Shown piece after piece: positions 16,975 to 25,630 of a stretch of DNA of 64,000 bases. Position 1 is the first letter of the stretch. Every line of letters starts with the position of its first letter. Both the position numbers and the translations under genes were made by a program. The notes under the pieces were generated by a model, which was not told the DNA's origin, did not search any database, and saw nothing but the letters and a program-made list of their open reading frames with translations. The DNA is taken from assembly GCA_009996515.1 (NCBI GenBank), contig JAACZV010000014.1:5529-69528 (forward strand). Reading direction: 5' to 3'. Source of the stretch: Comamonadaceae bacterium. Its GTDB lineage: Bacteria; Pseudomonadota; Gammaproteobacteria; Burkholderiales; Burkholderiaceae_C.

Positions 16975-17518
16975 ACTCGCACGCGCTCTCGCAGCTACGG
17001 AGAGGGACGACCACCTGCACATGGCTCGGTTGCTCCTCCTGATGGCCGCTCACGCGGGCACGAAGAAGCGGCCTGTGGAAGGCCTGACCAAGCTCGCGAA
17101 GCTGGACTTTCTCCTTCGATACCCGAACTGCCTTGAGCGTGCTCTTGTCGCCGATGGTCGAGATCCTGCGATTGCTGGCGTCAAGGAGTTCGAGCGCACC
17201 ACTATCGAAACCAAGATGATCCGATTTCGCTATGGCCCCTGGGACCATCGCTACCGGCGTTGGGTTGCGCTGCTGGCGGCGCGCGGCTTGGTTGTTGCCT
17301 CTGTTGTGGGAAAGACGGTCAACATCTGGCCAACAGAGGAAGGTGAGGCCATGGCGGCAGCGCTGGCTGACTCGCTTGCGCTTGAGGACCTGGCCAAGAG
17401 GGCGCAGCTCGTGGCAAAGCGGTTCGGCAACCGCAGCGGGACCGGCCTGAAGGAGTTCGTCTATCAGACGTTCCCGGAGCTCACCGAAATGAAGTGGGGG
17501 GAGGAGATAGAGATATGA
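16964..17518 (+). CDS. middle component of the Lamassu/ABC-3C-like system
   Basis: Protein of 184 residues, helical at the start with a winged-helix-like core (TKLAKLDFLLRYP; MIRFRYGPWDHRYRRWVALL; GLVVASVVGKTVNIWPTEEG), as in ABC-3C middle components and LmuC/DdmB-like subunits, which bridge the nuclease and the SMC ATPase. It overlaps the nuclease gene by 11 bp and the ATPase gene by the 4-bp ATGA, so the three proteins are translationally coupled. The assignment rests on size, position and fold-like pattern rather than a catalytic motif. Confidence 0.7.
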   Translation: MALELARALAATERDDHLHMARLLLLMAAHAGTKKRPVEGLTKLAKLDFLLRYPNCLERALVADGRDPAIAGVKEFERTTIETKMIRFRYGPWDHRYRRWVALLAARGLVVASVVGKTVNIWPTEEGEAMAAALADSLALEDLAKRAQLVAKRFGNRSGTGLKEFVYQTFPELTEMKWGEEIEI

Positions 17519-19512
17519 GGCTGGACCTTACGAAACTTCGCCTGGAGCTGCGGCGGTCCGTTGAGACCATTGACCTGCCCAGGGTTAACTACTTCTATGG
17601 CCCGATTGGCTCGGGCAAGTCGAGCATCGGACGTCTCGTCGACTACTGCCTCGGAGGGTCATCGAAGTGGACACCTGCGTTGCAATCGGAGCTTGTTTCG
17701 GTTGCGCTTGAGCTCTCGGTCAACGACACGCCGCTGACCCTATACCGTGACCGCGATTCAACGCGCCTGGTTGCGACATGGCAGGCTGGGGATGACACCC
17801 TGCAGGTTCTCATTCCTGCTAAGGATGCAGGCGCGGAGGTGCTCCCTGACACGGGCGTCATGGTCCTCTCTGACCTCCTGTTCTATCTTGCGCGCGAGGA
17901 ACCCCCGTATGTCCGTCGCAGGAAGGGCGCGCCGGACGAGCGATTGGAGCGCCTTAGCTTTCGGGACCTCTTCCGCTTCTGCTATCTCGATCAAGATGGC
18001 ATGGACAACGTGTTCTTCCGGCTCGACTCGGAAAACTACGCGCTTGCCCAGAAGAGCGTGGACGCCATGCGCTACGTGCTGGGCTATCGAACTGAGCAGG
18101 TGGCTGAGCTTGAGTCCCGCCTTCAAGCGCTCCGCGAAGAACGGGTCGGCCTCGCTGCCGGCGCAAATGCGCTTGAGAAGGCACTCGAAGAATCAGGTCT
18201 GAACGACCTGGTCGACTACGACGCAAAGATTGAACGCCTACGTGCCGACATCGACCGTGCGCGCCAGGCAGCGAAGGCGGCACGGAGCGCGCGTGACTCG
18301 GTGCCCCATGCGGTCGAGGAGATTCGGGATCACGCTCGCCGCCTCGCCATGGAGGAGATGGCGCTTGAGCAAGCGCGCATCGAGATCGACGCCCGTCGTG
18401 GAGACCTCGAGCGGCACGTCAACGAGCTGGACATGCTGTCGGTGAGGTATCAGAGAACCGCATCGGCGCGGATGCTGCTCGGCGGCGTCGCGTTCACTTC
18501 CTGCCCCCGCTGTACGCAGGCGCTGCCGGTACGAGACCCGCAGTGCTGCAGCGTCTGTGGGCAACAGGAGCACATCGTCGAAGCCGGCGGTGCACTTTCA
18601 GAGGCCGTTGTGAAAGAGGACCTGAGGGCGCGTCGGAGCGAGCTGAAGGACTCGCTTGACCGGCTCGCAAGGGAGCGTGGGGTCATCGGCCGCCGAGCGG
18701 AGGAAATTGCGTCAGAACGTCGCGCGGCGAATCAATCGCTTGAAGCGCGTCTCGTGGAGTACGACTCCGCCTTCCTGTCGCAAGCGCTCCAGCACGAGCG
18801 ACGGGTGGTGACGCTGGAGCAGCGCCTCAATGGCCTGCTCAGAAGTCGCAAGCTGCCTGACGTTCTCCAAGCTCAGCGCGACCGCGCAGCATCCTTGCAG
18901 GGAGACGAGGCGGAGCTGCGCGTGACCATCGAGGCTGCCAAGCGTTTGGCGTTCAACGACAGAAAGAGCATCGACCTGTTGGGGCGACTGTTCTTGGACT
19001 GCTTGGTCCGTGCGAAGTTCCCTGACGTGAAGAAGACGTATCACGTCGACATCAATCCGACGGACTTCTATCCACGCATTCCGCTTGGGCAGCATGAGGC
19101 CCTGGTGACTCTGGCGTACGACAACGCTGGAAGTGGCGGCATGAAGGCGCTGTTCAAAACCTGCTTCGCGCTGGCGCTGCACCGCGTGTGCGCGCAGATG
19201 CCGGACTCACGCCTCCCGCCAGTCCTCGTGATCGACACCCCTACGAAGAACGTCAGCTCCATCGAGAACCCAGAAGTCATTTCAGCCTTCTTCCGCCTCG
19301 TCTATGAGCTGGCTGCCGGAGAGCTCGCACAGACGCAGTTCATCATCATCGACAACGAGTTCAACCCAGTTCCGCCCGATGTGGAACTCGCAGTCCAGAA
19401 GCGCCACCTCGTCAAGGGAGACCCGGAGAACCCGCCTTTGATTCCCTATTTGGCGGGAGACTTTTCGCAAGACGAGGACGGCGACGCAGAACCCGCAGAG
19501 GTGCCGTTCTAG
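17515..19512 (+). CDS. SMC/Rad50-like ABC ATPase of the Lamassu/ABC-3C-like system
   Basis: ATPase of 665 residues: Walker A GPIGSGKSS at 29-37 followed by LVDYCLGG as in DUF3732-type ATPases, then two long coiled coils (about 190-315 and 365-475). These are separated by a zinc-ribbon-like apex with CPRC (330-333) and CSVC (345-348) rather than a single Rad50 hook. The C-terminal lobe holds LVIDTPTKNVS (Walker B region) and FIIIDNEF. It probably senses foreign DNA ends or structures and releases the nuclease. GGGGAGGAG precedes its start, which overlaps the middle gene. Confidence 0.85.
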   Translation: MRLDLTKLRLELRRSVETIDLPRVNYFYGPIGSGKSSIGRLVDYCLGGSSKWTPALQSELVSVALELSVNDTPLTLYRDRDSTRLVATWQAGDDTLQVLIPAKDAGAEVLPDTGVMVLSDLLFYLAREEPPYVRRRKGAPDERLERLSFRDLFRFCYLDQDGMDNVFFRLDSENYALAQKSVDAMRYVLGYRTEQVAELESRLQALREERVGLAAGANALEKALEESGLNDLVDYDAKIERLRADIDRARQAAKAARSARDSVPHAVEEIRDHARRLAMEEMALEQARIEIDARRGDLERHVNELDMLSVRYQRTASARMLLGGVAFTSCPRCTQALPVRDPQCCSVCGQQEHIVEAGGALSEAVVKEDLRARRSELKDSLDRLARERGVIGRRAEEIASERRAANQSLEARLVEYDSAFLSQALQHERRVVTLEQRLNGLLRSRKLPDVLQAQRDRAASLQGDEAELRVTIEAAKRLAFNDRKSIDLLGRLFLDCLVRAKFPDVKKTYHVDINPTDFYPRIPLGQHEALVTLAYDNAGSGGMKALFKTCFALALHRVCAQMPDSRLPPVLVIDTPTKNVSSIENPEVISAFFRLVYELAAGELAQTQFIIIDNEFNPVPPDVELAVQKRHLVKGDPENPPLIPYLAGDFSQDEDGDAEPAEVPF

Positions 19513-19547
19513 GAAGGTGGGCGATCCTGTCGCCCACTCTGGGGAAG

Positions 19548-20111
19548 TCAGCTTTCCAAGCTCAGACTGGTCGCTCTCGCAAGCTTGACGTCCAGTTTGC
19601 GAAGCGGGCGTGCTCGCATTTGCTGCATGGTTTCGGCGAGTCGCGCCTTCTCGGCACTTTGAGCCGCGGCTTCAAGCGCTTGGGCAAGGGCGTTTGCAGC
19701 GAGTAGCTTGCGCCTCGCAGCCTCCCGCACCTCCCTCGACTTCTCCACCGCTTGCCACTTGGACTGGACCGCAGACCCCAACTGCGATTCAGCTTCGGAC
19801 AAACAGCAGATGGCTTCGGCCAGCGCACGATGCGACACGGCGTTGAAGTCCTGACCGTCAGGGGGATCCTGAGTTTCAGACGTTTCTTGGGCGTCGTGTG
19901 CAGCGGCAATTTTCTTCTTGAGCGCCTTAACGTCCTGCTGCAGTGCGGTCATGACAGAGCTTGGGTTTCCCTGGCCGAACCATTCTTCAGTCTTCTGGCA
20001 GTTCTGCTCAGCGAGAAGAAACTCCACCTTCAGCGCATCCGCGGTGGCTTTTGCATTGGCAAGCGCAACCGTGAATTCGTTTTTGCGGGGGATAGAGGAG
20101 GTCTTGTTCAT
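19548..20111 (-). CDS. coiled-coil hypothetical protein
   Basis: Alanine-rich protein of 187 residues, predicted almost wholly helical with heptad-like spacing (residues about 10-90 and 100-170). No membrane segment. The start at ATG 20109-20111 has AGGTG upstream and is preferred over an in-frame start 10 codons earlier. It converges with the SMC ATPase gene (35 bp between stops). Function unknown; a structural or virion-like role cannot be excluded. Confidence 0.55.
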   Translation of the reverse strand: MNKTSSIPRKNEFTVALANAKATADALKVEFLLAEQNCQKTEEWFGQGNPSSVMTALQQDVKALKKKIAAAHDAQETSETQDPPDGQDFNAVSHRALAEAICCLSEAESQLGSAVQSKWQAVEKSREVREAARRKLLAANALAQALEAAAQSAEKARLAETMQQMRARPLRKLDVKLARATSLSLES

Positions 20112-20246
20112 TATTTCACCTAAAGGAATGTCAGCGCCCACGCCACGGTGGCGTGATTTGCCGAGATCGGTGAACTAGAGGAATGGCCTGCGGCAAGCCC
20201 AGTTCGGGCGCCGCGCGGCCTTCTGTATCTGCTTGCGTTTAGCCCC

Positions 20247-20723
20247 TCAGGCAGAGATGGGCTGTTCAGCGCGAGTAGGGCGCGCGCACTCGTACTTAAA
20301 CCGTAGGGTTTCAACAGCCTCTGCGTCCTGCGCTGGGGTGAGTGTCAGGACATAGCTACCTCGATAGCCCGACAACTGTTCGGCGCTGGTCAGATACCAA
20401 CCGGCAGACTTACGCTCGATTCGCACCTTCGTGAGCTTTCGGCTGAACTTGTAGGCGTTCGCCACCGTGCCGCCAGAAACCGCAACAGCGAACGCTCCGG
20501 CGCGACGACCCTTTGCGATACCCAACGCTTCCAACTGCCGCTCGGCCCGCTCTGCTAGCTGCTCAAGTTCTTGCGCTCGAGTAAAGCTGTGGGCGGTGGC
20601 GTTGCCGTTCACCTCAAAGAGCGCCGTCGACAGCTTATTACTGTGGTCGGCGTCAATCTTGATGGTCTTCGCGCGGCGAGCTGCTGCGGCGATATTCAGA
20701 GGGGTGCTGTTCGGAATGGACAT
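20247..20723 (-). CDS. hypothetical protein
   Basis: Unrecognised basic protein of 158 residues. The N-terminus is alanine- and lysine-rich (NIAAAARRAKTIKIDADHSNK), and a later segment (GWYLTSAEQLSGYRGSYVLTLTP) looks like a small beta domain. It is the first gene after a good sigma-70 promoter at 20839-20867, and the coiled-coil gene downstream could be on the same transcript. Confidence 0.5.
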   Translation of the reverse strand: MSIPNSTPLNIAAAARRAKTIKIDADHSNKLSTALFEVNGNATAHSFTRAQELEQLAERAERQLEALGIAKGRRAGAFAVAVSGGTVANAYKFSRKLTKVRIERKSAGWYLTSAEQLSGYRGSYVLTLTPAQDAEAVETLRFKYECARPTRAEQPISA

Positions 20724-20838
20724 TTGAGAACCAGTTGATAAGAGGGCTACCCTCAGCGAAATGCTGAGGACTCAGATCAATGGCTTTCGCCGAACAGTGA
20801 TTCAAAAGACGAGCTTGTCGACTTATTGAATGGAGCGC

Positions 20839-20867
20839 ATTCTAACGTGAAAGCGCGCTCGTGTCTA
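20839..20867 (-). promoter_or_regulatory. sigma-70 promoter for the 20723 gene
   Basis: On the minus strand, TAGACA (20867-20862) and TAGAAT (20844-20839) are separated by exactly 17 bp; each differs from consensus at one position. It lies in an unusually AT-rich gap and points at the gene starting at 20723. Confidence 0.7.
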
Positions 20868-20938
20868 GCGGTAATGTGACTTTTCGTTGACTGACATACT
20901 CGCAAAATGCATTTAACAAGTCTGCAATCCGGGTTTAT

Positions 20939-20964
20939 TGCCTGATAACCCACATTATCAGGTA
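20939..20964. promoter_or_regulatory. dyad operator candidate CCTGATAA-N6-TTATCAGG
   Basis: Perfect 8-bp inverted repeat (20941-20948 and 20955-20962), extended to 11 bp arms with one mismatch, located 75 bp upstream of the promoter at 20839-20867. It resembles a repressor or activator site; the cognate protein is unknown. The remaining bases of the gap 20724-21069 show nothing else. Confidence 0.5.
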
Positions 20965-21069
20965 AGAATTAATGGCATCAAACCGGGGCAGGCCGCTCTC
21001 ATGCCCTGAAAGCGACCCTTTGCAGACGCCGGACTAGCCGTTCGCGCCGCCGGCCTGCGTCGCTCAGCC

Positions 21070-21477
21070 TTACGCCATCCGCGTGAGTGCCAGGAACATA
21101 GGGACGTCGAGCTCATCAATCACCGGATAGCTGTTCGCGCCGACGTCCGGATTGGAGACGTGGAGCCAGCCTTCATGGCGGCAATCCATGCCATCGTCGG
21201 TGACGACGTACTCAATACCAGCGTCCCACAAAGCGAGGGCAACCTCCGCCGTCTCCTTGGAACGTTCCTTCGCCCGCGGCGGGGCGTCTCGCAGGTCTCG
21301 AACGTGAGCATTGAGCGCGGCCCAAGCTTGGCCGACGGACATGCCAACGGATTGGAGACGGAGACCGAGGAGGGCGGTGCGAATGTCGTTCACCTCACCG
21401 TTGTTCGTAGGAGCCTGCGGGGCAAGGGTGCGTTCGCTCGGGGCAGTGCAGTTCATAGAGGTCGAAATGGTGGGCAT
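21070..21477 (-). CDS. hypothetical protein
   Basis: Unrecognised protein of about 135 residues. Starts at 21477 and 21456 are both possible and neither has a strong ribosome binding site. The second half reads like a compact alpha/beta protein (ALWDAGIEYVVTDDGMDCRH, then SNPDVGANSYPVIDELDVP). Follows the gene at 21498-21971 on the same strand by 20 bp, so the two are probably cotranscribed. Confidence 0.5.
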   Translation of the reverse strand: MPTISTSMNCTAPSERTLAPQAPTNNGEVNDIRTALLGLRLQSVGMSVGQAWAALNAHVRDLRDAPPRAKERSKETAEVALALWDAGIEYVVTDDGMDCRHEGWLHVSNPDVGANSYPVIDELDVPMFLALTRMA

Positions 21478-21497
21478 GGGGTTGGCGGGGAACGCGG

Positions 21498-21971
21498 TCA
21501 GTTGTAGTCGTGTCGACGGCAGCGCAACAGGGTGAAGAGCTGTGACCCACCACCCCACGGGGCGAGTTCTGGGAACCGCGCCACCAACCGCGCCGGGTCG
21601 ACGATCTGCAGAACGCCTTGAGTGCTCAAGTCCCACTGCGGGCGCGCCGGGATGTATGCGAGCCCGACGTCGTACAGGCGCTCGAGATTCCGGCAACGGT
21701 GCTCCTCGTCATCGCTGTCCAAGACGCCGCGGACCATCTTCTTGAGGGTGATTTCCTCAATGGCGCCCCATGCGCCGTCAACGGTTAGCCCACGGCCGAG
21801 GAGTTGATCCAGCACCAGGATCTTGAACTGGACGCGGAAGAAGAGCTGGACCTGTGGGACGGGCTCGAGGTCGAGAACCTCCGCTTGCGCGACGAGGTCA
21901 TTCATGGCGCGAGCCTGCTCGGCGTTTTTTTGAACCAGGTCGGAGATGGCGGGGATGGTGGGGTTGTTCAA
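21498..21971 (-). CDS. hypothetical protein
   Basis: Unrecognised protein of 157 residues, probably starting at TTG 21971, which has AAAGGA 6-7 bp upstream; no ATG or GTG fits. It is helical in the first half (VQKNAEQARAMNDLVAQAEV) and has a middle part FRVQFKILVLDQLLGRG. No known domain. First gene of a two-gene minus-strand unit. Confidence 0.5.
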   Translation of the reverse strand: MNNPTIPAISDLVQKNAEQARAMNDLVAQAEVLDLEPVPQVQLFFRVQFKILVLDQLLGRGLTVDGAWGAIEEITLKKMVRGVLDSDDEEHRCRNLERLYDVGLAYIPARPQWDLSTQGVLQIVDPARLVARFPELAPWGGGSQLFTLLRCRRHDYN

Positions 21972-22159
21972 GTCAGTTCCTTTAGATCAGCCGCAAGGGC
22001 CACCCACACATGTAGTGCTAACAGGGCGACATGAACTGCGTCAAAACCGGCGGGCGCCGAAATGTCCGAGCAATCGCTGGGTGATATTTCAATGTAAAGA
22101 AATGCGAACTACGGTGGGCTCGCGAAGCCCATCTGACAGCGCTGGACGCGCGGAAAAAG

Positions 22160-22229
22160 GCGGCGTCCGAGGAGTGGACGCCGCGGAAGGCTCAGTTGCC
22201 GAGGACGTGACGCGGAGGACGCGCGTCAC
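22160..22229. other. two adjacent GC hairpins in the 22.0-22.4 kb gap
   Basis: The first is GCGGCGTCC (22160-22168) with GGACGCCGC (22176-22184), a 9-bp perfect stem with a 7-nt loop. The second is GTGACGCG (22207-22214) with CGCGTCAC (22222-22229), an 8-bp perfect stem with a 7-nt loop, followed by CCTTTG. They lie between divergent genes (21971 and 22447), where terminators are not needed, so they may be leader or operator structures. Nothing else is seen in 21972-22446. Confidence 0.45.
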
Positions 22230-22446
22230 CCTTTGTATAGCTCGATGGAACCTCCTTAAGTCGGTCCGCCGTCACCTCAAACGGCCCGGAAATTCAAGGT
22301 CGTTTCGGCAGTGTTGCGCGGACCAATAAGTGCATTTTGAGCGGAAGCCCCCTCGCACATACGCTGTCCCCAACAGCAGTGCGCACACCGGCGCCCCTCA
22401 TCGAACTGCTGCCATTTTGCAGCTCATAGAAGGGTTATGTTTTGAC

Positions 22447-23220
22447 ATGCCACAGTCCGTATTCATAGACACCGAGTTCATCGAGACACCGCACGGTCCA
22501 CGCTTCATCAGCGTCGCACTTCTGCCCCAAAGCGGCGCGGAGCTATACAGCGAGGTCAGCAATGACGAGGCCGAATCGCTTCTGAAGGCCTTTCCGAACC
22601 AGTTCGTGCGTGAGCACGTCGTGAGCCAACTGGGGCGCTGGCCCGCAGTTCCATGGGCTGAGTTGCCTGGCGCGCTCGCGGCTTGGCTAGACGCACTCGG
22701 CGAGGAAGCCGTTGATGTGATCTACGACTACTCCAGCGACTTCCTGCTGCTGGAGCAGTTGCTGCAATCCTGCCCCGAGCGACTCAAGACCCGGCTGCAT
22801 CCAGTACATGTCGGCTACTTGCTCGACGATGAGGACGGCAAGCGCGCCGCTGCGGCGACGTGGAATGCGGTGGAGCACGTATGGGGGCTGAGCCGGCACC
22901 ATGCCTTGGCAGACGGGTTCGCGCTGAGGGCAAGGTTCGAAACCGTGCACCCACCCGTACCCCCACCTCGGAACCCCAGGACGATTGAAGTGCTGGTGAC
23001 GGTATCCGTTGTCATCAGCGAGTTCGAGCTGGTGCACGCAGAGTCAGACGATGGGCAGCTGACCATCTCTATCGGCAAGCGGACCAGCGGTGTCGACTGG
23101 CGCAGCTTGACGCCCGGCCAGCGTCTTCGTTGTGTTGTGCATCTTGACCCGACGCGCACGCTTTCCGCGGAACTGCTTTCCCCATCGGACCCCATGGGGG
23201 ATTTCGACAATGACAAGTGA
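22447..23220 (+). CDS. 3'-5' exonuclease-like (DEDD) protein
   Basis: Protein of 257 residues. The N-terminus SVFIDTEFIETPHGPRFISV has the D-x-E of DEDD exonucleases and resembles Rv2179c-type (DUF5051) 3'-5' exoribonucleases. A second acidic motif, YDYSSDFLLLEQL (about 93-105), and the terminal RHHALADG (about 153-160) give the third Asp and the H/D pair. The last 90 residues form an extra domain with beta-strand character. The ATG at 22447 lies about 12 bp after AAGGG. It overlaps the next gene by 11 bp. Substrate is unknown. Confidence 0.65.
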   Translation: MPQSVFIDTEFIETPHGPRFISVALLPQSGAELYSEVSNDEAESLLKAFPNQFVREHVVSQLGRWPAVPWAELPGALAAWLDALGEEAVDVIYDYSSDFLLLEQLLQSCPERLKTRLHPVHVGYLLDDEDGKRAAAATWNAVEHVWGLSRHHALADGFALRARFETVHPPVPPPRNPRTIEVLVTVSVVISEFELVHAESDDGQLTISIGKRTSGVDWRSLTPGQRLRCVVHLDPTRTLSAELLSPSDPMGDFDNDK

Positions 23221-23686
23221 GGAGCTGCGGCTCGATCCCGTCCCTTCAGACTTTCCGCGCCCATGCAGCGGAGCCCTGAGTGGAGTTCAACCCAAAGTTG
23301 CGGTGCGCTACATCGAGGGCAAGTTCGTCGAGCATGATGAGGCTGAGCATCGGGAGAGGTATGACGCATGCAGCAACATGGTTGAGCAACTGGTCGAGTA
23401 TTCCCATCGAAAGCGCGTCCAGCTCGCGCACCTAAGCCTGGTGGAATACATGCGACGACTTCGAGAGGCCGTTGTTCGAAAGGGCTGGGACGTGGCCCCC
23501 GAGGAGCTAACCTGGGTGATGCAACGGGTGACCATCGCGCTGGGCGGCGACGCTCTTGATGTTCCGCAGCAAGAAACCCTGGCCGTGGTGCAAGACGTCC
23601 AGGCGCAGACGGTCGCGATGCCGGTGGAGACGCTGGTGGATCAAGTGCGGGCTAGGCTGGAGGCACAGCACAGGAAACCAGACTAG
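23210..23686 (+). CDS. hypothetical partner of the exonuclease-like gene
   Basis: Unrecognised protein of 158 residues whose start overlaps the exonuclease-like gene by 11 bp, implying translational coupling and a joint function. The stretch ALSGVQPKVAVRYIEGKFV briefly recalls the HipA motif SGVQPK but the rest does not match a kinase. The middle is helical (ERYDACSNMVEQLVEYSHRK) and the end is rich in Gln and Val. Confidence 0.55.
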   Translation: MTSEELRLDPVPSDFPRPCSGALSGVQPKVAVRYIEGKFVEHDEAEHRERYDACSNMVEQLVEYSHRKRVQLAHLSLVEYMRRLREAVVRKGWDVAPEELTWVMQRVTIALGGDALDVPQQETLAVVQDVQAQTVAMPVETLVDQVRARLEAQHRKPD

Positions 23687-23900
23687 CGGTTGGAAAGTCG
23701 CTGGCGCGCTAACTGCAAAGCGAATGCAACGGTGTAGATGGCGGCGACAGCCGAGACCACGCGCACCCACCTGGACGTGGGCGTTGGCAAGCACCATCAT
23801 CATCAACGAACGCCTACCTGAGAAACTCTCTCAAGCCCCCTCCGCGACATGCCGGCCTCGTGGAAGCGGACAACCCCGGTGTGGGTGCCGGTAGATGCAT

Positions 23901-25630
23901 AGCTCTTTCCGCGGGGAAAGCGCTGGAGCGGCGCCAGCGTGCGACCTGCAGTGTGCATCCGTCCGATGTTCGTTCCGGCGCATGCCCTCGGAGGGTGCCG
24001 AGAGGATGCCTGCGCGGCATATTGAGGATGACCTGGCGGAGATAGCAGCCTGCGTTGATCCGGGGCCTGCCTGAGGCGTAAGTCCGGACCAGCGTGTCGC
24101 CGCGCGAGCGCCGACCGACTTTCCCCAGGGAAAGTCTCGACGTGTATTCCGGCGCGGATGCCGTCGCAAGCCCGCCCGCATGCTGGTCGTCGGTGTCATT
24201 TGGAGCACCGGCCGTGAACACCGGGCGTGCTCAATGGTTGACGCTACTTGCATCGTGCAATGTGCTCCAGCTCTGTACGGCGCTAGTGGCGTCAACTGCC
24301 CTGACCGATGGTCCGTCGATCCTTCCGAGCAGAAGGATGTTGAGTAGTACCGCGCGGAACCGCTGGCGTGTTCTGGAACGGAGTCGCACGCGGTCGCTGC
24401 AACTGGCAACCGGTGTCAATGTCGATGCTCAGCCACTGGAAGCCTTGCCCTGATTCTTCATGGTGCGAGACCGGTGCTGCCCGCTGGTGTAGGTCTGGGC
24501 AACGAACTTTCCTGCAGGAAAGTCCGCCGCTGTTGCAAGCATGATGCACTGAGTGGCAACCGGTGCGACGCTGGCTGCGGCTTCTCGCCAGTGCACTTTG
24601 GCTACCCCGCGGAAGTAAGGCGCCCTATCGTCATCGGCGGCACGGGGCGCGCTTCGGCGGGTGCAAGCAACAAGTTAAGGACCTTCCCCGAGGAAAGGTC
24701 CGCGCAGGTGCCTGACGTGGTGGCTCGGCGGAGGGGTGAAGGATGATGCCGCGTTCGCCAGAAGCAGCGCGCGGAAGGGGGCTGCGCGGCACCGTCAGGC
24801 GGTCTTCGCGAGATGCACATCGCGACGTTCGGTGCGGTCGGCGATAGGTACATGCCTGCTCCCAGGAAGGTAAGTGCGGTGGCATCGTCCTGGTGACCAG
24901 TGACGTCATTGTCTCGTGCTTGCGGGGACTCCCCAGTTGTGCTCCGGACTGGTTATCACCATGTGACCGGCAGCTGCGACGAACTGTGCACTCGAACAGT
25001 CTCCTCGCGGCACCAGCCGTGATGTCGCTGTGGTGCCTCCGGCGGTGCTGGTTCGTACGCCACCGAGTGCGCGCAAGCGCACGTCGGGAATGCAGCGACG
25101 CGACCAACGCAACGTCCCAAGCGACGTGCACAGAACTTTCCCGTCGGAAAGTTCCTGAGGATTCCAGTGCAGGGACTGCTGCTGTTCTACAGCGTGGCAG
25201 GGAGGGATAGTGGCCATGAGCAACGACTTTCCCTGAGGAAAGTCGCGCCGCCTGTCGCGACAGCGGGCACCGCACCGCGTCAACTTGATGCTGCAGTTCA
25301 CCGTGGGCTAACGCACGCGAAGAGCTATCAAGGCGCGTGCATCGCAGCGTCTGGGTGTTGGTCAACGGGATGCACATTTGCGGTGTCATCAAAGCGAGCG
25401 GCGTAGGGAGCATCGACCGTGCACTCGAGCAATCCCACGCGGCGGTTCGGACAAGTCTCCATCGCGTGGCCTGTGCAGTGCACCCGTGCTGTGCCGTCAG
25501 GTGCTGCTGTTTTCGCCGCGCACCTTCTCCATCGGCGTCAGGGAGTCGTGGGTTAGTACGGGAGGGCCGGGCGCATCTGCGGGCGCAAGTAAGCGTTGCC
25601 ATCGCCGTCGATCTTTCCTGCAGGAAAGTT
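23901..25630. repeat. array of CTTTCC-N4-GGAAAG palindromes
   Basis: Seven copies: 23901-23924, 24117-24136, 24506-24523, 24679-24701, 25133-25154, 25224-25245 and 25611-25630. The inner CTTTCC...GGAAAG arms are kept while the 4-nt centre varies (GCGG, CCAG, TGCA, CCGA, CGTC, CTGA, TGCA). Outer pairs vary but stay complementary in most copies (GA/TC, GAA/TTC, CGA/TCG, GGAC/GTCC), and copy 4 has one arm base deleted. A looser relative, ATCCTTC...GAAGGAT, lies at 24319-24338. None is followed by a T-run, so they are not terminators. Confidence 0.8.

Noticed and set aside
23901-25630. Palindromes as intrinsic terminators or as a CRISPR array
   Set aside because: No T-runs follow the stems; repeats are about 20 bp with irregular spacing of 90-460 bp and no spacer units, and no cas genes are present.
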